From: Pimelobacter simplex | GTDB lineage: Bacteria; Actinomycetota; Actinomycetes; Propionibacteriales; Nocardioidaceae | NCBI RefSeq assembly: GCF_024662235.1 | Contig: NZ_CP096276.1 | Coordinates: forward strand, 2,418,001-2,482,000 | Length of the DNA stretch: 64,000 nucleotides | Reading direction: 5' to 3' | In this document: positions 16,793 to 25,045 of the stretch, one piece after another | Position numbering within the stretch: position 1 is the stretch's first letter | How the letters are laid out: each line of letters starts with the position of its first letter | The notes under the pieces: model-generated | Databases searched by the model: none | What the model was told of the DNA's origin: nothing | What the model saw: the letters and a program-made list of their open reading frames with translations, nothing else | Translations under genes and position numbers: made by a program

Positions 16793-19700
16793 TCAGATTG
16801 GGCGGCTCGGGCGCGATGCGTTCTCTGCGAGCCAGGTCGAGGGGTCGACGTTGTCGGGGCCGTAGATGGTGCCGTTCTTAAGGTGGACCTCGAAGTGGAG
16901 GTGGCACCCCGACACGTTGCCCTCCTTGCCGACCTGCCCGATCGGCTCGCCGGCGGCGACCGTCTGGCCTCGGCTAATGGTGACGGTCTGCATGTGGGCG
17001 TACCAGGTGGTCAGAGACCCGGCTCCGGTGGTGACCTTGACCAGCTGAGGCCCAGCCCAGGAACGCTGCGTGGTATCGATCTCGATCGTGCCGGCGTGAG
17101 CGGCGTAGACGGTGGTTCCGCAGGGTGCGGAGAAGTCGGTGCCGGTGTGCCACTTGGACCAGTAGGGACCGGTTTCGTGCCAGTTGTGGTTGTCGGTCCC
17201 GACGTACTGCGCAGGCACCGGATAGACGACCTCGTCGCAGGAGGCGCCCTCGAGGCCAACCGGCTGAACCGATTGACCGGGGGCGCCGGGCTTGACGTTG
17301 ATGTGCACGTGGTCGCGGTGGTTCTCGGTGGCGCTGCCGCGGTCCTCCATCGGCCGCCAGCCCTCGCCTGCGCGGGCGACCGACCAGATCCGCTGCTGCC
17401 AGATGATGTAGTCGATGCCGAGCTTCTGAGCATTGGCCTTGGCGTAGGCGGCGAGACGGTCACCCTGCGCGCGGCCGGCCGCGTTGAGCGGCACCATGAA
17501 GTCGGCCGCCAGACCGGCCGGGTGGCCGTTGGGGTCGGTGGCACTCGCGCGGTAGCCGCCGACGGTCTTGATGTCGAACATGGGGCCGAGGATGTTCACC
17601 AGCTGGGTCAGCTGTGGCTTGACCGGACCGAGGTTGTACTTGGCCTCAGCGGTGCCGGCGCCGACGGCGCAACCGGCGCTGCTGCCGGCGGTGGTGGCGG
17701 TCACCAGCGGGTGGTCGGCGATCTTGCTGGCCTGGGTGCTGTTGTCGACCTCGGCGCTGGCCCAGGTGAGGTTCGCGCCATAGACGTGGTCGATCGCCGC
17801 GTCCTTGTTGGGCTTCTTGCAGGGCTCGGCGGAACCGCCGAAGGCGTTGCTCAGCTCAGGGGTCAGTGCGCAGTGCGAGGCCTTGCTGCCGTCCTTGCCG
17901 TCGTTGAAGTCGCCCAGGATCACCGCAGGGGTGCCAGTGCCGGCCAGGTCGGTCATCGTGGCCAGCTCGCGGCGCAGCGCCTCCTGACGGGCGCCGGCGG
18001 CGTTGCCCTTGGTGTTGGCCGGGTTGTGGATGCTCCACACCCAGATCACCTGGCCGGTGGTCGTCGAGGTCAGCTGCACCAGGGGCATGCCGACGTCCTT
18101 GCCGCCGAAGTAGGGGATGTCGACGAGACGGCCGTCGGTCTGCTCCCACTCGTTGCGGTCCCAGATGACCCGGTTCTGTGCCTTCCCGCTGGCCGGGTAG
18201 ATCCCCCACTTGGCCGGGTACTGGGTCTCCAGCGCCTTGGCCTGCGGTCCGTGCACCTCCTGGAGGCCGGCGATGCTGACGCCGGCGTTCTCGATCGTGC
18301 GCATGGCTCCGGGCAGCCGCTTGTCCCAGGTGTCGTACCCGGGCCGCTCTCCCGCCTTGTCGGTGTGGCCGGCGCCGAGCAGGTTGAGGGTGCCGAGGGT
18401 GATCGGGTTGACGGTCTCGCCCTGGCAGTTGGCGACGTTCGTGGTGGAGCCGTCGTCGGGCAGGGCGGGCAGGTCGCCGCCGAGAAGGTCGGTGATGTCG
18501 TCGGCCACGTCCTCCCACTGGGCGTAGGCGTCGGGGTAGCCGGAGCGTTGCACGGCTTGGGCGGCCTGGGTGAGCGGCATGTTCTGCCAGCCGGGGATGT
18601 CGAGGAGGCCGGGGTTGCCGGTGTGCTGGGCCTCGCCGAAGAACGCGCGCGCGGCAAGAATGGGGTTGGTGATCTCGGCACGGCTCCCCCAACCGGCCGA
18701 GGGGCGCTGCTGGAACAGGCCCCCGGAGTCCCGGTCACCGCCGGTGAGGTTGACCAGCTTGGACTCCTGGATCGCGGTGGCGATCGCGATCTGCAGCCCG
18801 TACCGGGGAATCTCGAGGTCGCGGGCGACCTGGGCGATGGTGATCGCGTTGCGGGCCTGCTCGGCGGTCAGGGTCGGGTAGTTGGACGCGAACCGCAGGC
18901 GCATCAGCTGAGCGAGCACGTCGCCGGCTGGCGGCTCGGCCTTCCGGGCGGTGTACGCCGCGGGCGCTGTCCCGCCGGTCGTGGTGGTGGTCTCGGGGGC
19001 GGTCTCCGGGCCGGCGCCGTTCATCGCGATGCGGGCCGAGAGCCAGTGGTGGTCCGACACCATCGTGCCGTCCCAGCCTTGCTCGAGGCGAGCGCCCTGG
19101 TAGCGCGGGAAGAAGATGAAGTCGACGCCGTGGTTGTGCCATCCGTACCTGGCACCCTTCATCTTCGCGGCCGCCGTCCAGGGGATGTCGGTGTAGGAGG
19201 CCTGGGTGTTCATGTCGCCGCCGATCAGCACTGGACCGTGGGCGGCGAGCGAGTTGCGCAGTTGCAGCAGGATGTCCATTCCGGCGCCGTACTGCTGGGG
19301 CCGGGTCAGCGGCGGGTTCCCATGTTGCTTCGGCCAACGGTGCGGGTTCGTCATGTGATGGGTCGCGATCACCGGAACCACGGCGCCGTCGGCGCGGCGG
19401 AGGATGACCCAGGTGGCGAAGCGATCCCAGGTGACCGCCTTGCCCTTGTAGTACGTCTTGTCGCCGATGACGAGGGTCACGCGGCCGCCGTTGGCCTTGG
19501 ACCAGGTGTCGCGCTTCCACAGCACGACGTTGCCCATCGAGTTGGCGTCGCCGGTGCCTTCCTTGACCCGGAACGCGTCGTAGCCCGGTGCTGCGGCCTC
19601 GATCTCGGCGATGCTCCAGCCGCTGGCCTCGTTGAGGGTGACGAAGTCGGGGTTCTTGGACAGGACCTTGGGCATCGAGGCGCGGAAGCCGTCGAGGCCG

Positions 19701-19933
19701 GAGCGGCGCGGGATGTTGGCCTGGGCGAAGGTGATCGTGCCCTTGACCGGGCCGCCTACCGGGCCGTCGATGGCCCCGAGGTCACCGAGTTCGGTGGGTG
19801 CCGAGTCCTGACTCTCCTGGGTGCGGCACTCGGCGGCCGCGGTGGTGCTCATCACCACCATCAGCGTCACCAGGAACGGCAACCCCATGAAGATGATCAG
19901 GACGGGCAATCCCCCGAGCAGCAGCTTCTTCAT
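16793..19933 (-). CDS. 1046-aa exported multidomain protein: two EEP nuclease-like domains, lysozyme-like domain and M23 peptidase
   Basis: After an N-terminal membrane/signal segment (about 4-33) come, in order: an endonuclease/exonuclease/phosphatase (EEP) domain (67-305; N73, E102, H192, GGDMN 238-242, D271, SDH 293-295); a lysozyme/SLT-like helical domain (340-485; Glu390 in QESKL, GGLFQQRPS); a second EEP domain (511-745; N517, QE 558-559, H636, GDFND 674-678, IDHVY 714-718, DH 740-741); an ARB-07466-like domain (about 765-882, ending HRDHVHIN); and an M23 metallopeptidase (910-1035; HTGTD 929-933, HLHFE 1011-1015). Actinobacterial T4SS operons normally encode a wall hydrolase here, to open peptidoglycan for the channel. 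The two nuclease-like domains are the oddity. Confidence 0.9.
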   Translation of the reverse strand: MKKLLLGGLPVLIIFMGLPFLVTLMVVMSTTAAAECRTQESQDSAPTELGDLGAIDGPVGGPVKGTITFAQANIPRRSGLDGFRASMPKVLSKNPDFVTLNEASGWSIAEIEAAAPGYDAFRVKEGTGDANSMGNVVLWKRDTWSKANGGRVTLVIGDKTYYKGKAVTWDRFATWVILRRADGAVVPVIATHHMTNPHRWPKQHGNPPLTRPQQYGAGMDILLQLRNSLAAHGPVLIGGDMNTQASYTDIPWTAAAKMKGARYGWHNHGVDFIFFPRYQGARLEQGWDGTMVSDHHWLSARIAMNGAGPETAPETTTTTGGTAPAAYTARKAEPPAGDVLAQLMRLRFASNYPTLTAEQARNAITIAQVARDLEIPRYGLQIAIATAIQESKLVNLTGGDRDSGGLFQQRPSAGWGSRAEITNPILAARAFFGEAQHTGNPGLLDIPGWQNMPLTQAAQAVQRSGYPDAYAQWEDVADDITDLLGGDLPALPDDGSTTNVANCQGETVNPITLGTLNLLGAGHTDKAGERPGYDTWDKRLPGAMRTIENAGVSIAGLQEVHGPQAKALETQYPAKWGIYPASGKAQNRVIWDRNEWEQTDGRLVDIPYFGGKDVGMPLVQLTSTTTGQVIWVWSIHNPANTKGNAAGARQEALRRELATMTDLAGTGTPAVILGDFNDGKDGSKASHCALTPELSNAFGGSAEPCKKPNKDAAIDHVYGANLTWASAEVDNSTQASKIADHPLVTATTAGSSAGCAVGAGTAEAKYNLGPVKPQLTQLVNILGPMFDIKTVGGYRASATDPNGHPAGLAADFMVPLNAAGRAQGDRLAAYAKANAQKLGIDYIIWQQRIWSVARAGEGWRPMEDRGSATENHRDHVHINVKPGAPGQSVQPVGLEGASCDEVVYPVPAQYVGTDNHNWHETGPYWSKWHTGTDFSAPCGTTVYAAHAGTIEIDTTQRSWAGPQLVKVTTGAGSLTTWYAHMQTVTISRGQTVAAGEPIGQVGKEGNVSGCHLHFEVHLKNGTIYGPDNVDPSTWLAENASRPSRPI

Positions 19934-19980
19934 GACAGGTCAGTCCCGAGGTCGCGCGCTCAGGCGGCAATCTCTAGGAA

Positions 19981-19990
19981 CTCAGGTTCG
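19981..19990 (+). repeat. left 10-bp direct repeat, candidate crossover core
   Basis: CTCAGGTTCG, identical to 34816-34825. It lies in the gap between the hydrolase start and the recombinase gene. Confidence 0.45.
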
Positions 19991-20136
19991 ATCGGACGTC
20001 CATGCGCCCCGATCTGCGTTTGCGCAGGTGGCGTCGGTTCAGCTCTCTGGAGGGCGCGCATTGACGAAGCGTCACTCTGAACGACGGTTTGGCTGTAGTA
20101 TCGACGCATGATCGCCTCCACTGAAGTCGGTGACTG

Positions 20137-21222
20137 ATGGGTCTGGTGGCGTTGCCGGGCGGCAGCGCTGTTGATCCGGCACTTATAGGTGCGCAGGCGG
20201 TCCAGGACTTCGAGCAGGAGCTGGTGGACCAGTACGCGCTGGCGATGTCGGCGGCCGGTCTGACTGACCGCCATATCGGCGCGACTCGGGCGATCGTCAT
20301 CGAGTTCGCTCGCTCGCTGTCGACTCCGCTGTGGGAGGCCACCTGTGCGGACGCGGACGCGTTCTTGGCCCAGCAACGGCGGATGGGGCTCAGCGTGTCG
20401 ACCCGGGCGGGGAAGGCCGGCGCGGTGGCGGGCTTCTACGAGTTCGTGATCACCCGCTACGGGGGCACGATCCGCCGCGCGACTGGTGCCTTGGTCGAGC
20501 AGCCGATCGATGAGTTCAATCGCCAGTCGGGGGCATCGCTGGGCAAGGTCCGGGTGCCGCCGTCGGATGAGGAGATCGACTCGCTGTTCACTGCCTGGCG
20601 CGGGTCGGTCACACAGGCGCGCAAGTACCTTCCCGCGGCCCGCGACTACTTCGCTGCCTCGTTGTGGCGCCGACTCGGGCTGCGGATCAACGAGACCGTC
20701 ATGCTCGACATCCGCGATTGGCGCCCCGATCTGGGCGAGTTCGGCAAACTCCACGTCCGCCACGGCAAGGGCTCGGGCGGCCGCGGACCCAAGCCACGGT
20801 TGGTGCCTGCGATCAACGGCGCGAACCAGTTGCTCGACTGGTGGCTGGCCGAGGTCCGTCCGCAGTACGGCGAGGACTGGGCCGACCCGGACGCGCCGCT
20901 GCTGCCATCCGAGCGGTTCGATCGTGATCTGGATCGGTGCGGACGTGTCGGCGCGAACGCGCTGCGCCGCGCCCTGGGAATCCAGGTCGAGGAGTGGTTG
21001 CCGGCGTGGTCGGGTCGGATGACGCCACACGTGCTGCGGCACTACTGCGCCTCGTCGCTGTACGCGGCCGGGATGGATATCAAGGCGCTCCAAGAACTGC
21101 TCGGCCACCAGTGGCTGGCGACGACCTCGGGGTATCTGCATGTCCGCAGTGACCACATCGAACGCGCGTGGAACAGCGCGAGCGACCGCATCGAAGTCCG
21201 CCTGGGCCTCCGTACCGACTAA
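20137..21222 (+). CDS. tyrosine recombinase, first gene of a recombinase trio
   Basis: This 361-aa protein has a SAM-like DNA-binding domain (about 25-115) followed by a catalytic domain. Active-site residues: Arg in RRLGLRINETVML, HVLRHYCASSLY (H-x2-R-H), LLGHQW, and the Tyr nucleophile in TTSGYLHVRSDH. All catalytic residues are present. It is the likely integrase/transposase of the metal-resistance insertion. Gene size and the two-gene tail recall Tn554-type TnpA (also 361 aa), but I claim analogy of organisation, not homology to that element. Confidence 0.92.
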   Translation: MGLVALPGGSAVDPALIGAQAVQDFEQELVDQYALAMSAAGLTDRHIGATRAIVIEFARSLSTPLWEATCADADAFLAQQRRMGLSVSTRAGKAGAVAGFYEFVITRYGGTIRRATGALVEQPIDEFNRQSGASLGKVRVPPSDEEIDSLFTAWRGSVTQARKYLPAARDYFAASLWRRLGLRINETVMLDIRDWRPDLGEFGKLHVRHGKGSGGRGPKPRLVPAINGANQLLDWWLAEVRPQYGEDWADPDAPLLPSERFDRDLDRCGRVGANALRRALGIQVEEWLPAWSGRMTPHVLRHYCASSLYAAGMDIKALQELLGHQWLATTSGYLHVRSDHIERAWNSASDRIEVRLGLRTD

Positions 21223-21253
21223 CGAGACCGAAGAACCGAAGGAGCTGATCCAG

Positions 21254-21613
21254 ATGCAGTGGAGCCTGCGGCTGCGGGCCGCCGAACGAGGGATCTGGAA
21301 GTCCGCGCAGTTGCGCAGGATGCTGTCCGATGCCGGGCTCGAGATCTCCGCCGGAAAGATGTCGTCGTGGTGGGCCGGGACCCCGCCGACGATGCGCCTC
21401 GAAGAGCTCGACGTGCTCTGCTTCGTGCTCGAATGCACCCCGAACGACCTGATGACACCCGAGCCGGACAAGGTCGCCGCGCGCCGTCCCCGCAACACCG
21501 ACGCCGCCAACAACAACGGCGGAAATGGCGGCGACGATTCGAACGGCAGCGGCGGCGCGCCACCGGCGGTCACACCGCGGCTCGGCAAGCCCCGCTCGAC
21601 CCCACCGCTGTAG
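21254..21613 (+). CDS. small HTH protein, second gene of the recombinase trio
   Basis: This 119-aa protein starts at the ATG at 21254 behind GAAGGAGCTG, 31 nt after the recombinase stop. Residues 1-70 look like a Cro/C1 HTH: RRMLSDAGLEISAGKMSSWW, then MRLEELDVLCFVLECTPNDL. The tail is low-complexity (NNNGGNGGDDSNGSGG) and ends Pro-rich. By analogy with other recombinase trios it may direct or regulate the recombinase. Confidence 0.8.
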   Translation: MQWSLRLRAAERGIWKSAQLRRMLSDAGLEISAGKMSSWWAGTPPTMRLEELDVLCFVLECTPNDLMTPEPDKVAARRPRNTDAANNNGGNGGDDSNGSGGAPPAVTPRLGKPRSTPPL

Positions 21614-21651
21614 CCCGCACCCCGATCGCCCACCGAAACGACGAGCACCGC

Positions 21652-23445
21652 ATGCCTGCGCCCGGCCCCAACGCGGCGTTGCGGTTGCCGCCCAAGTGCA
21701 ACGCGTGCCAGAGCAACCGCGTCGCGTGGACCCGCCCCCGGGTCGACTTCTGCTATCAGTGCCTGCCCGGCGGCCCATTCGCGGCTCCACCGTGCAACCG
21801 CTGCCGCTCCCGCACGGACTACTTCAGTCAGGGGCTGTGCAGTCGGTGCCATCCCCGCAGCTCCGAACACGTCGGATCGTGCAAGGGCTGTCTGGCCTGG
21901 GGTGTCTACCCCCGCTACAACTGGACCTGCTGGTCCTGTCGCTGGTGGCAGAGCCACCACCCGAAGGGCACCTGCGCCTCCTGCGGCCGCACCAGCCACG
22001 TCAGCGACCGGCAAGCCTGTCGGCTGTGCCTTGAGAACGCCCGCCTCGACCAAGAACCCGGCCGAGCACCCGATGTCGCCGCGGCGAACCAGCACAGCCA
22101 GCAGCTGTTCTTCGCCAACATGGTCTTTAAGCGGCGCGCGACACCGGTGCCTGACTACGTCCGCAGAGATCGCCGATGGTCGACGAAGACCAAGAACCAG
22201 CTGCCCTACGAACCCGGCACCAGCTTCGACGACCAAGCGCTCGAACAGCTGACCCTGTTCGACATGGACCCCGACCCCGCGGTGCTGCGCCAACGCCTCC
22301 TGGTCGAGGACAGCGAACTGACCCGTTACTGCGCGGCCATCGTCGCCGACCACGCCCGCCGCTACGGCTGGAGCGTCAGACAGCGCAATGCCGTGATCCA
22401 GTCCCTGCGGCTGCTGCAGATCCTGCGGCCTACTTCCACCGCGAAGGTCCGCGCCAGTGACGTCGTGGCGTTGCGCCGATACGACGGCACCATCACCTCC
22501 ACCCTCGACGTCCTCGCAGAAGCCGGGCTCCTGATCGAGGACGTACCAACCCGGGTCGAGCGGTACTTCAACGCCAAGTTCATCGAATCCGGAGCCCTCC
22601 CGGACACGATGCGGGGGCACCTCCAGTTGTGGCTTCAGATCATGCTCGGCGGATCCCGACAAGCACCACGCCAGGTGCCCCGCGAACCCGAGACCGTCGA
22701 GATCCACATCCAGGGCCTCGCGCCCGTCGTGCAGGCATGGGTCGAAGCCGGGCGCCAGTCGTTCGCCGAGATCAGCACAGACGACATCCTGGCCGCCCTC
22801 ACGGCCCTGCCCGCCGGCACCAGCCACCGCCACTTCGCCGAGATCGGACTGAAGTCGCTGTTCAAGATCCTCAAGGGTCGCCGACTCGTCTTCACCAACC
22901 CGATCAAGGATCTCGACCTCACCCGCATGGCCACGAACCTTCCGCTGCCGCTCGACCCCGCTTTGATCCGCGCCGAGCTCGACTCGCCCAATTCGGCCCT
23001 CGCTCTCGCCGTCGCGCTGGTGGCCTTCCACGGCCTGACCGGCAAGCAGGTCCGTGAGCTGCAGTTGTCCGACATCGTGGACGGCCGGCTGCACCTCGAC
23101 GGCCGCGACATCCCGCTCGCCGCACCCGTGAGGACACGGCTGAGCGCCTGGCTCGATCACCGCAACCGCACTTGGCCGGCCACCGCGAACCCGCACCTGC
23201 TCATCAACCGACGCACCGCGCCGCGTCTCGTCCCCGGCGGTCCGTCCTTTCCCTGGAGGGACAGCCGCGTTCGCCCGCGCGCCCTGCGAGAGGACCGCAT
23301 CCTGCACGAGATCCACGCCACCGGCGGCGACGTACGCCGCATCTACGACCTCTTCGGACTCAGCGTCGAAGGCGCCACCCGCTACCTCAAGACGATCGAG
23401 CACCCCGACCTGAGGAACAAGGACCACCCCGGCAACCGGACATGA
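21652..23445 (+). CDS. zinc-ribbon protein with a degenerate tyrosine-recombinase C-terminus, third gene of the trio
   Basis: This 597-aa protein starts at an ATG 38 nt after the HTH stop. Residues about 14-130 hold eight CxxC motifs (CNAC, CYQC, CNRC, CSRC, CKGC, CWSC, CASC, CRLC), enough for four tandem zinc ribbons. The C-terminal 170 residues align by eye with a tyrosine recombinase: FHGLTGKQVRELQLSDI for the first-arginine box, where the catalytic Arg is replaced; RPRALREDRILHEI for the H-x2-R-H box, where only the Arg remains; and GATRYLKTIEH with the Tyr. It is therefore probably a non-catalytic or helper subunit that recognises element ends. The middle is helical and unassigned. Confidence 0.8.
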   Translation: MPAPGPNAALRLPPKCNACQSNRVAWTRPRVDFCYQCLPGGPFAAPPCNRCRSRTDYFSQGLCSRCHPRSSEHVGSCKGCLAWGVYPRYNWTCWSCRWWQSHHPKGTCASCGRTSHVSDRQACRLCLENARLDQEPGRAPDVAAANQHSQQLFFANMVFKRRATPVPDYVRRDRRWSTKTKNQLPYEPGTSFDDQALEQLTLFDMDPDPAVLRQRLLVEDSELTRYCAAIVADHARRYGWSVRQRNAVIQSLRLLQILRPTSTAKVRASDVVALRRYDGTITSTLDVLAEAGLLIEDVPTRVERYFNAKFIESGALPDTMRGHLQLWLQIMLGGSRQAPRQVPREPETVEIHIQGLAPVVQAWVEAGRQSFAEISTDDILAALTALPAGTSHRHFAEIGLKSLFKILKGRRLVFTNPIKDLDLTRMATNLPLPLDPALIRAELDSPNSALALAVALVAFHGLTGKQVRELQLSDIVDGRLHLDGRDIPLAAPVRTRLSAWLDHRNRTWPATANPHLLINRRTAPRLVPGGPSFPWRDSRVRPRALREDRILHEIHATGGDVRRIYDLFGLSVEGATRYLKTIEHPDLRNKDHPGNRT

Positions 23446-23583
23446 CCATGTCGTTGCGTCCCGCGCGGCGTGGGCCGAGAGTCGTCGCAACATCCTCACG
23501 CCACGGATAAGCAACCGTGACGCGCACAAATCGGACACTCTGACGCCACTGACTTTGGTCACGGCCGCAGCGTGGCGGCTCAG

Positions 23584-23690
23584 CGTCCCCCTATCCGTCC
23601 CCCCGGGCCGTCCAACCTCGGGGGGACGCAGCAGCCCGCGCCACGTTTGCGCAGGTCAGACAGCGTCCCCCCGAATTTCAAGAAAGTTCT
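23584..23690 (+). repeat. repeat A: 107-bp region with GTCCCCC motifs
   Basis: This closely resembles repeat B at 44098-44204, which precedes the T4SS operon. Shared elements in order: CGTCCCC, ATCCGTCCCCCC, GGGGGGACGCAG, CGTTTGCGCAGGTCAGA, GCGTCCCCCCGAA. GTCCCCCCG and CGGGGGGAC form a perfect 9-bp inverted repeat at 23597-23627. It could be an operator or iteron cluster, or part of a transfer origin. Confidence 0.7.
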
Positions 23691-23829
23691 GAGACCCGGT
23701 CACTCGGACGGTGGGTGGGAGTCCCGCAAGCGGATCCGCTGGCGGTCATCGGCCGGCGCCGTTGCGTCCGGGACCGCGGTCACGAGTTGTACGCCGTTCG
23801 GCCCCTCGTGCGATTCGAGCGGTCGAGCG

Positions 23830-23997
23830 CTAGCGGTGGCCGATAGGCAGAACCCAGCGGAATGCGCTCAGCAGGGGTTTGCGGCACCAGCACGTCGCCG
23901 AGCAGTGGCACCGTTGAAAGCCCGCTGCTTCGGCGGCCCGACTCCCCAGGGCCGCAGTGAGGTAGAGCGTGACCGGGATGATGATGCGGCGACTCAT
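23830..23997 (-). CDS. 55-aa cysteine-rich small protein
   Basis: This is a 55-codon frame, ATG at 23997, stop TAG at 23830, 9 nt downstream of the MerR gene with GGAG inside its end, so it is probably cotranscribed. The sequence starts MSRRIIIPVTLYLTAALGSR (hydrophobic N-terminus), then QRCHCSATCWCRKPLLSAF and ends RWVLPIGHR. The C-x-C-x3-C-W-C cluster suggests soft-metal binding. Similar short proteins occur in actinobacterial genomes, as far as I recall; function unknown. Confidence 0.65.
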   Translation of the reverse strand: MSRRIIIPVTLYLTAALGSRAAEAAGFQRCHCSATCWCRKPLLSAFRWVLPIGHR

Positions 23998-24006
23998 GCG
24001 GCGACG

Positions 24007-24441
24007 CTACTCCTGGACGGTGGCACCCGCGCGTGATGGTGAGCGCGGATGGGCGATGATGTGGCAGATCGCCTCGTCAGAGCAGTCGGCCGGGTCCAGC
24101 CGACGGCTGAGCCTGATCAAGTGGCCGAGCTCCGCCTCGAGGGTGACCAGCTCGCGTTGCCGCTGCTGCACGTCGAGCAACTTCGCAGCGAGGAGGTCCT
24201 GCACGTGTCCGCACGGAGTGGCGCCTTCGCGGCGCAGGTCGAGGATCGTCGCGATCTCGACCAGGGTGAGACCGGCGGCTTGAGCGTTGCGGATGAAAGC
24301 GAGCGTGGCGAGTGTCGAGTTGTCGTACTCGCGGTAGCCGTTGGGGCCTCGATGCGGCTGCGGCAGCAGTCCCTTGCGCTCGTAAAAGCGGATGGTGGCG
24401 GTCGGGACCCCGACGGCCTCGGCGACTTCTCCGATGCGCAT
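24007..24441 (-). CDS. MerR-family heavy-metal-responsive regulator
   Basis: This 144-aa protein starts MRIGEVAEAVGVPTATIRFY, the standard MerR winged HTH, continuing ERKGLLPQPHRGPNGYREYD. A long dimerisation helix follows. Three cysteines can form the metal site: PCGHVQ (near residue 80), and DCSDEAIC near 123-129. It is divergent from the mer-like operon over a 54-nt gap containing a typical MerR dyad, so it should repress and, with metal, activate that promoter. The metal cannot be decided from sequence; Hg, Cd, Zn or Pb are possible. Confidence 0.88.
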   Translation of the reverse strand: MRIGEVAEAVGVPTATIRFYERKGLLPQPHRGPNGYREYDNSTLATLAFIRNAQAAGLTLVEIATILDLRREGATPCGHVQDLLAAKLLDVQQRQRELVTLEAELGHLIRLSRRLDPADCSDEAICHIIAHPRSPSRAGATVQE

Positions 24442-24457
24442 GATCTCACTGTACCGC

Positions 24458-24489
24458 TTGACCTTGTACCGCGGTTCAAGGTTTAGCGT
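24458..24489 (+). promoter_or_regulatory. MerR-type promoter with dyad, probably leaderless
   Basis: The -35 TTGACC (24458-24463) and -10 TAGCGT (24484-24489) are separated by 20 bp. The spacer holds the near-palindrome CCTTGTACCGCGGTTCAAGG (24462-24481). Over-long spacers with a dyad are the hallmark of MerR-controlled promoters. The ATG at 24496 is only 6 nt after the -10, so the transcript is probably leaderless. Confidence 0.75.
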
Positions 24490-24495
24490 CGGGGC

Positions 24496-24795
24496 ATGGA
24501 CATCACGCTGCTCTACTTCGAGGACTGCCCGAACTGGAAAGTCGCGGACGAGCGCCTGGCCCTGATCGCAGCCGAGCGCGGCGACGTGACGGTGACCCAC
24601 CGGCTGGTTGAGACCCCGGAGGACGCCGAGCGCGTCGGATTCCTGGGCTCACCCAGCATCCAAATCGACGGCGTCGACCTGTTCGCCGAGCCCGGCGCAC
24701 CCATCGGGCTGGCTTGCCGGAGATACCCGGTCCCCGGTGGCCACGAAGGCGCACCGACACTCGACCAGCTCCGCGGGGCGCTCGCCGATGCGTGA
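24496..24795 (+). CDS. thioredoxin-fold protein of a mer-like operon
   Basis: This 99-aa protein starts MDITLLYFEDCPNWKVADER; FEDCPNW is the first-strand cysteine motif of the small thioredoxin-like proteins found beside mercury or arsenic genes. FLGSPSIQIDGVDLF is the cis-Pro strand. There is a second Cys in GLACRRYPV. It probably handles thiol-metal or disulfide exchange in the cytoplasm. The first codon is at the very start of the predicted transcript; it overlaps the next gene by 8 nt. Confidence 0.8.
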   Translation: MDITLLYFEDCPNWKVADERLALIAAERGDVTVTHRLVETPEDAERVGFLGSPSIQIDGVDLFAEPGAPIGLACRRYPVPGGHEGAPTLDQLRGALADA

Positions 24796-25045
24796 CCGGA
24801 TGGGCACTGTCGGACCAGTGGTCGCCGTCGTCGGCGCAGTCGGCATCTGTTGCGGACTGCCGGTGCTGCTGTCGCTGGGGCTGCTAGGTGCGGTGGCCGG
24901 CATGTCCCTCCAGAGCTGGGCCCTGATCGGTGTCGGCCTCGTGCTCGTCGTCCTCGGATGGGTGACGCGGGTGCGGCGCCGGAGATGTCCCGCGTCAGAC
25001 GTCAACGAGACCACCAACAACCCGCTGAAGGAGAACCACCGATGA
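24788..25045 (+). CDS. small MerT/MerF-like membrane protein
   Basis: This 85-aa protein has two hydrophobic helices (about 7-38 and 44-62). The first contains GAVGICCGLPVLLS, a vicinal Cys pair as in mercury transporters MerT/MerF. A short basic cytoplasmic tail carries one more Cys (RRRRCPASD). The likely role is uptake and hand-over of a soft metal ion to the downstream reductase. It overlaps neighbours by 8 and 4 nt. Confidence 0.7.
   Translation: MRDRMGTVGPVVAVVGAVGICCGLPVLLSLGLLGAVAGMSLQSWALIGVGLVLVVLGWVTRVRRRRCPASDVNETTNNPLKENHR

Noticed and set aside
20017..20030. GCGTTTGCGCAGGT near the recombinase start, matching the core of repeats A and B
   Set aside because: The match is 13-14 bases only, with no similarity outside it. 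In 64 kb one such match to a 107-bp repeat is not surprising, so I do not treat it as a third copy.
16076..20080. 1334-codon plus-strand open frame
   Set aside because: It lies opposite the hydrolase/nuclease gene, whose motifs are unmistakable; its translation is Gly/Val/Ala/Asp-rich with no domain. It is a product of high GC.
19960..23562. 1200-codon minus-strand open frame across the recombinase trio
   Set aside because: The plus strand encodes a tyrosine recombinase, an HTH protein and a CxxC-rich protein there. The reverse frame has no recognisable domain. Its last 49 codons (from ATG at 20109) could be a small gene but have no ribosome site or homologue I know.
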